Source: Cyanobium sp. Aljojuca 7A6
GTDB lineage: Bacteria > Cyanobacteriota > Cyanobacteriia > PCC-6307 > Cyanobiaceae
Reading direction: 5' to 3'
Assembly (NCBI RefSeq): GCF_024346455.1
Contig: NZ_JAGQCY010000024.1
Location: 1-36,596, forward strand
DNA length: 36,596 nt
The translations under genes were made by a program, and so were the position numbers. The stretch's first letter is position 1; each line of letters begins with the position of its first letter. Of this stretch, positions 34,179 through 36,596 are shown piece by piece. The notes below the pieces were generated by a model. The model was not told the origin of the DNA. It saw only the letters and a list, made by a program, of their open reading frames with translations, and did not search any database.

Positions 34179-36290
34179 TCATGGGCTTTCTCCATTAGGC
34201 CCTTGCCACATCTTGCCTTCCTTCTCCACCTCGCGCTGCATCGCCCGCAACAGATGGGCCCGTGCGATCGGCACGCCCTCCTCGGCGGCGAGGTAGGCGG
34301 CTGCCAGAGCCACGTTGCGGATGCCGCCGCCGCTGAGCTTGTAGCTCTCGGCCAGATCCTCGAGATTCACATCCGGAGCCAGGGGCACCTCCTTGGGCCA
34401 GACCCCCTCCCAGATCCTGCGTCGGTGTGCTGCATCCGGGAAGGGGAACGGAACGATGAACGTGAGCCGCCGCAGGAAGGCCTCATCCAGATGGTGGCGC
34501 AGGTTGCTGGCCAGGATCGAGACTCCTTCGTGCTGTTCCATCTTCTGAAGCAGATAGCTCACCTCCAGATTGGCGTAGCGGTCGTGGGCATCCTTCACCT
34601 CCGAGCGTTTGCCGAAAAGCGCATCAGCCTCATCAAAGAAGAGAATGCCCCTGGCGCCCTCGGCAAACACCGTTTCGAGATTCTTTTCCGTTTCGCCGAT
34701 GTATTTGCTCACCACCCGGGCCAGGTCGATGCGCAGTAGATCCAGACCCAGCTCTCCCGCCATGATCTCCGCCGCCATCGTCTTGCCGGTGCCCGAGGGG
34801 CCGGTGAACAGCACGTGGGTGCCCGTGCCGTAGGCCAGCTTGCGCCCGAAGCCCCAGCGCTGCAGTACCTGCTCCCGCTGCGCGTGCCGCGTGCAGATGG
34901 CGCGGAGCTGGGCCACGCCGTCCTCCGGCAGTACCAGATCCTCCCAGCTGCGCACCGGGCTGATGGGCTGCACCAGATGACAGACGCCGCGGCGCATCTG
35001 CTGCCGGGCGGCGGCGAGGAGTTCTGCCTCCCCTGGGGATTCGCTCTGCCCTGCCACCAACCGCACGGCTCCAAGGATCTGGCCGGACTCCAGCTGGAGG
35101 CGATCCGCAAGGCGTTCCGCGAGAGCCGGATCCAACCCATGGCCCTGCAGTTCATGGCGCCAGAGCGCATGCCGTTCGGCGCTGGTGAGGGGAGGCAGGC
35201 TCACCGAAACCACCGGGTCAGTAGCTGCGGCGTCGCCCGGCACATCCCACGGTGCGGCTCCTCCCAGCAGCACGACCGTCCTGGCCTCGGCCAGGTGAGC
35301 CAGCAACACCCGCAGCGCTGGTGTCCCTCCCTCCTCACGCAAGGTGTCGACATCCTCGAAGGAGACCACGGCCTCCCGCAACCATGCCTCCCGCAGGACG
35401 GCGCCCAGCCGCGCGCCGAAGTCTGCCTCCGGATGCAGCAGCCGCGGCACTCGCACCCGCAGCAGCGGCCGCCCCAGTGCTTCGGCAAGGCGCTCGGCGG
35501 CGGCCGCGCGGGCCAGGGGGTCGGCCCCCTGCAGATGGAGCACCCTGCTGATTCCCTCCGCTGAAGGGTGGATCGTGCGGATCAACCGCTGCGTGAGCGC
35601 CTCGTCGCTGGTGCCTGGGACCCCGGCTGGATTCACGACCTCGCAGGCATGATGCAGGGCTTCATCCAGCCCCTCGCCGCCAAGAAGGGCGGTCACCACC
35701 TGGGGGGCGGGCCTCAGGGACCGTGAAAGCAGGGGGGCGGGATGGGATCCGCCCTCGGAATCGAGGTGAAGCAGGCCGTAGCGAATCAGGGGAGCCGGCT
35801 GGAGGAAGCGGGACCGCAGCGCCAGTTTGCCGTCCGCATCATTGCTGAGCAGGTTGAGGGCCAGGTCGACGGTGGGTCGTTTCCGATTGACATCGTCCTG
35901 CAGGTAGGCATAGAGCCGCTCATAGCGAAGGTCGATTTCCGGTGCGATCGCCAACAGGAGGATCGCGATGTCCCCCTGGCTCAGCTTCGCCACTCGAACA
36001 AGACGGAGAAAGGACACCGGCAGAGCAAGGCCTTCGGGGTGACCCGCTGGCCCGAGATCGCCGAAGAGCGGCTGGCCCGGTTCCTGGAGCAGCAGCCATT
36101 CGACCTCCGCTGGGGTGATCACCAAGCCCCGGTAGGGATCGGCCGCGAACTGGGGCCCATGGGCACTCCCCCCGGCGGCGAGGGCAAGGCGGATGCGGTC
36201 GTCGAGCCACTGAAGCCAGGGCCGCAGGGCTTGGCATCCCAGCCCCTCAGGACCAGGGTTATTTGCGGCCATCTCCGGTGCAACCGTCAT
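34179..36290 (-). CDS. AAA+ ATPase of the injection system (Afp15/Pvc15 type)
   Basis: A 703-residue protein with two ATPase modules. The C-terminal one is intact: Walker A GPSGTGKT (497-504), Walker B ILFFDEAD (549-556) and sensor SN near 595. The N-terminal module (~250-420) is degenerate and lacks a P-loop. Orthologues are required for assembly of Afp/PVC-type particles and resemble CDC48-family ATPases. It is the first gene of the cluster on the minus strand, 178 bases from attC J. ATG 36290 (MTVAPEMAANN) is used, and a second ATG lies six codons on. Confidence 0.9.
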   Translation of the reverse strand: MTVAPEMAANNPGPEGLGCQALRPWLQWLDDRIRLALAAGGSAHGPQFAADPYRGLVITPAEVEWLLLQEPGQPLFGDLGPAGHPEGLALPVSFLRLVRVAKLSQGDIAILLLAIAPEIDLRYERLYAYLQDDVNRKRPTVDLALNLLSNDADGKLALRSRFLQPAPLIRYGLLHLDSEGGSHPAPLLSRSLRPAPQVVTALLGGEGLDEALHHACEVVNPAGVPGTSDEALTQRLIRTIHPSAEGISRVLHLQGADPLARAAAAERLAEALGRPLLRVRVPRLLHPEADFGARLGAVLREAWLREAVVSFEDVDTLREEGGTPALRVLLAHLAEARTVVLLGGAAPWDVPGDAAATDPVVSVSLPPLTSAERHALWRHELQGHGLDPALAERLADRLQLESGQILGAVRLVAGQSESPGEAELLAAARQQMRRGVCHLVQPISPVRSWEDLVLPEDGVAQLRAICTRHAQREQVLQRWGFGRKLAYGTGTHVLFTGPSGTGKTMAAEIMAGELGLDLLRIDLARVVSKYIGETEKNLETVFAEGARGILFFDEADALFGKRSEVKDAHDRYANLEVSYLLQKMEQHEGVSILASNLRHHLDEAFLRRLTFIVPFPFPDAAHRRRIWEGVWPKEVPLAPDVNLEDLAESYKLSGGGIRNVALAAAYLAAEEGVPIARAHLLRAMQREVEKEGKMWQGPNGESP

Positions 36291-36467
36291 GGCTGGGGAA
36301 CGGAGCCGGCCTCACCCTACTCAATTCGCTGCCAATGGTGATCCAGAATGCTGGTTGATGACATAGGAAGAGGTGTAGCGCATCCTCATCTGTGTTCTTT
36401 GCTCATGGCATGGGTAGCAAATATGCCGGCAGGTTCGGTCAGGCCTCTCCTGGATGCCGACGAGAAG

Positions 36468-36552
36468 GGCTAACGCTCAAGATCAGAAGCGGGCAGCAGC
36501 TTTGACGTTGCCATAGCCCTCCGCTCCCGTCTTCTGTATCTTGATGTTAGAA
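36468..36552 (-). other. attC site J, right flank of the injection system
   Basis: The cores are GGCTAAC (one mismatch) and GTTAGAA (last base off). The arms TCAAGATCAGAAGCGGGC and GCTCCCGTCTTCTGTATCTTGA pair with bulges. The sequence is nearly the same as the sites at 14042 and 16570 in both arms, with a different central loop. Confidence 0.9.
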
Positions 36553-36596
36553 GGTCCACTCATCGGTAGACATCTCTTCTGTGGCCAACCTTAACA
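36547..36596 (-). CDS. 3' end of a further cassette gene (partial)
   Basis: The frame runs from the window edge on the minus strand and ends at TAA 36549-36547, inside the right core of attC J. The last residues read RLATEEMSTDEWTF. Ending within the attC core is the same arrangement as the GIY-YIG and DUF2442 genes, which supports a real cassette gene on the minus strand. Too short to name. Confidence 0.55.
   Translation of the reverse strand, partial: LRLATEEMSTDEWTF

Larger units (their letters stand above)
16767..36290 (-). other. Contractile injection system gene cluster
   Basis: Eighteen co-oriented genes encode a headless phage-tail-like particle: AAA+ ATPase, cap, sheath, tube, spike, baseplate and fibre. 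There are no capsid, portal, terminase, lysis or replication genes, so it is not a prophage. It also lacks TssJ/L/M membrane-complex genes, so it is not a canonical type VI secretion system. The set matches extracellular or membrane-anchored injection systems of the Afp/PVC class, as found in cyanobacteria. Only one sheath gene and one clear tube gene are present. Confidence 0.92.
7993..36552 (-). mobile_element. Integron cassette array without integrase (CALIN-type), with embedded injection system
   Basis: Nine recognisable attC sites (at 9272, 9995 half, 10468, 11632, 12986, 14042, 15949, 16570 and 36468) separate mostly minus-strand genes. Cassette spacing is 0.6-1.4 kb except for two stretches: 14126-15948, which holds decayed genes, and 16655-36467, which holds the injection system. 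Three genes end inside an attC core, as is common in real cassettes. No tyrosine-recombinase ORF is found. Because cassettes read on the minus strand, an integrase and attI, if they exist, would be expected beyond the right end of the window. Confidence 0.85.

Noticed and set aside
16767..36290. Prophage
   Set aside because: No capsid, portal, terminase, integrase, lysis or replication gene is present; an AAA+ ATPase of the Afp15 type and a DUF4255 cap point to an injection system.
16767..36290. Type VI secretion system
   Set aside because: No TssJ, TssL, TssM, TssK or ClpV-like recycling gene is seen, and the tube initiator with LysM is characteristic of extracellular-type systems.
1..36596. 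CRISPR array
   Set aside because: The repeated 84-90 base palindromes are spaced by whole genes and vary in their centres, which fits attC and not regularly spaced direct repeats.

Overview
The window looks like a GC-rich unicellular cyanobacterial chromosome of the Synechococcus/Cyanobium type. The evidence is a dense housekeeping block on the left (a PhoU-like DUF47 protein with a PiT phosphate permease, then valyl-tRNA synthetase) and a phage-tail-like gene set that includes the small DUF6760-type protein. I infer the lineage from gene content and composition; there is no rRNA or other marker to fix the genus.

Positions 1-7842 are ordinary chromosome: two small conserved hypotheticals, a 2-oxoglutarate/Fe(II) oxygenase, a PlsC-like acyltransferase, DUF47, PiT and valS. 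From about 7.9 kb the character changes. Between roughly 7.94 and 16.66 kb there is an array of short, AT-richer genes separated by imperfect palindromes of 84-90 bases. These begin with RYYYAAC-like and end with GTTRRRY-like cores, which makes them integron attC sites. Nine are seen in the window, eight of them complete plus one half site, with a doubtful tenth beside valS. No integron integrase gene is present, so within this window it is a cluster of attC sites lacking intI; an intI could lie to the right of the window. Cassette cargo includes an AraC regulator with a VOC enzyme, a cold-shock/DUF1294 membrane protein, a two-helix membrane protein, a proteasome-like Ntn hydrolase, a WYL-TerB membrane protein (the only intact gene on the plus strand), a GIY-YIG-like nuclease with a helix-turn-helix, a secreted protein broken by a stop codon, a wrecked Mrr gene with an IS630 transposase remnant, and a DUF4160/DUF2442 pair.

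From 16.77 to 36.29 kb, all on the minus strand, lies a contractile injection system (CIS) of 18 genes. In transcription order these are: AAA+ ATPase, a 1072-residue putative effector with a C-terminal HNH-like nuclease, DUF4255 cap protein, one sheath, one inner tube protein, a small assembly-type protein, DUF6760, a proline-rich protein, LysM tube protein, gpD/VgrG-like hub, gp5/gpV spike, a spike-tip candidate, an unknown Ig-like protein, gp25, two baseplate J proteins, a gpI-type tail protein, a fibre and a short coiled-coil protein. Many junctions are ATGA or GTGA overlaps, so it is probably translated as long operons. Immediately to its right is another attC (36468-36552), closely matching the one on its left (16570-16654), followed by the 3' end of a further minus-strand cassette gene whose stop codon lies inside the attC core. 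The whole injection system therefore occupies the position of one cassette, about 19.9 kb long, in an integron array.

The most interesting points are this attC-flanked injection system, its nuclease-tipped cargo without a visible immunity gene, and a cassette protein whose N-terminus aligns residue for residue with proteasome beta subunits/HslV (Thr, then Asp at the +17 position).
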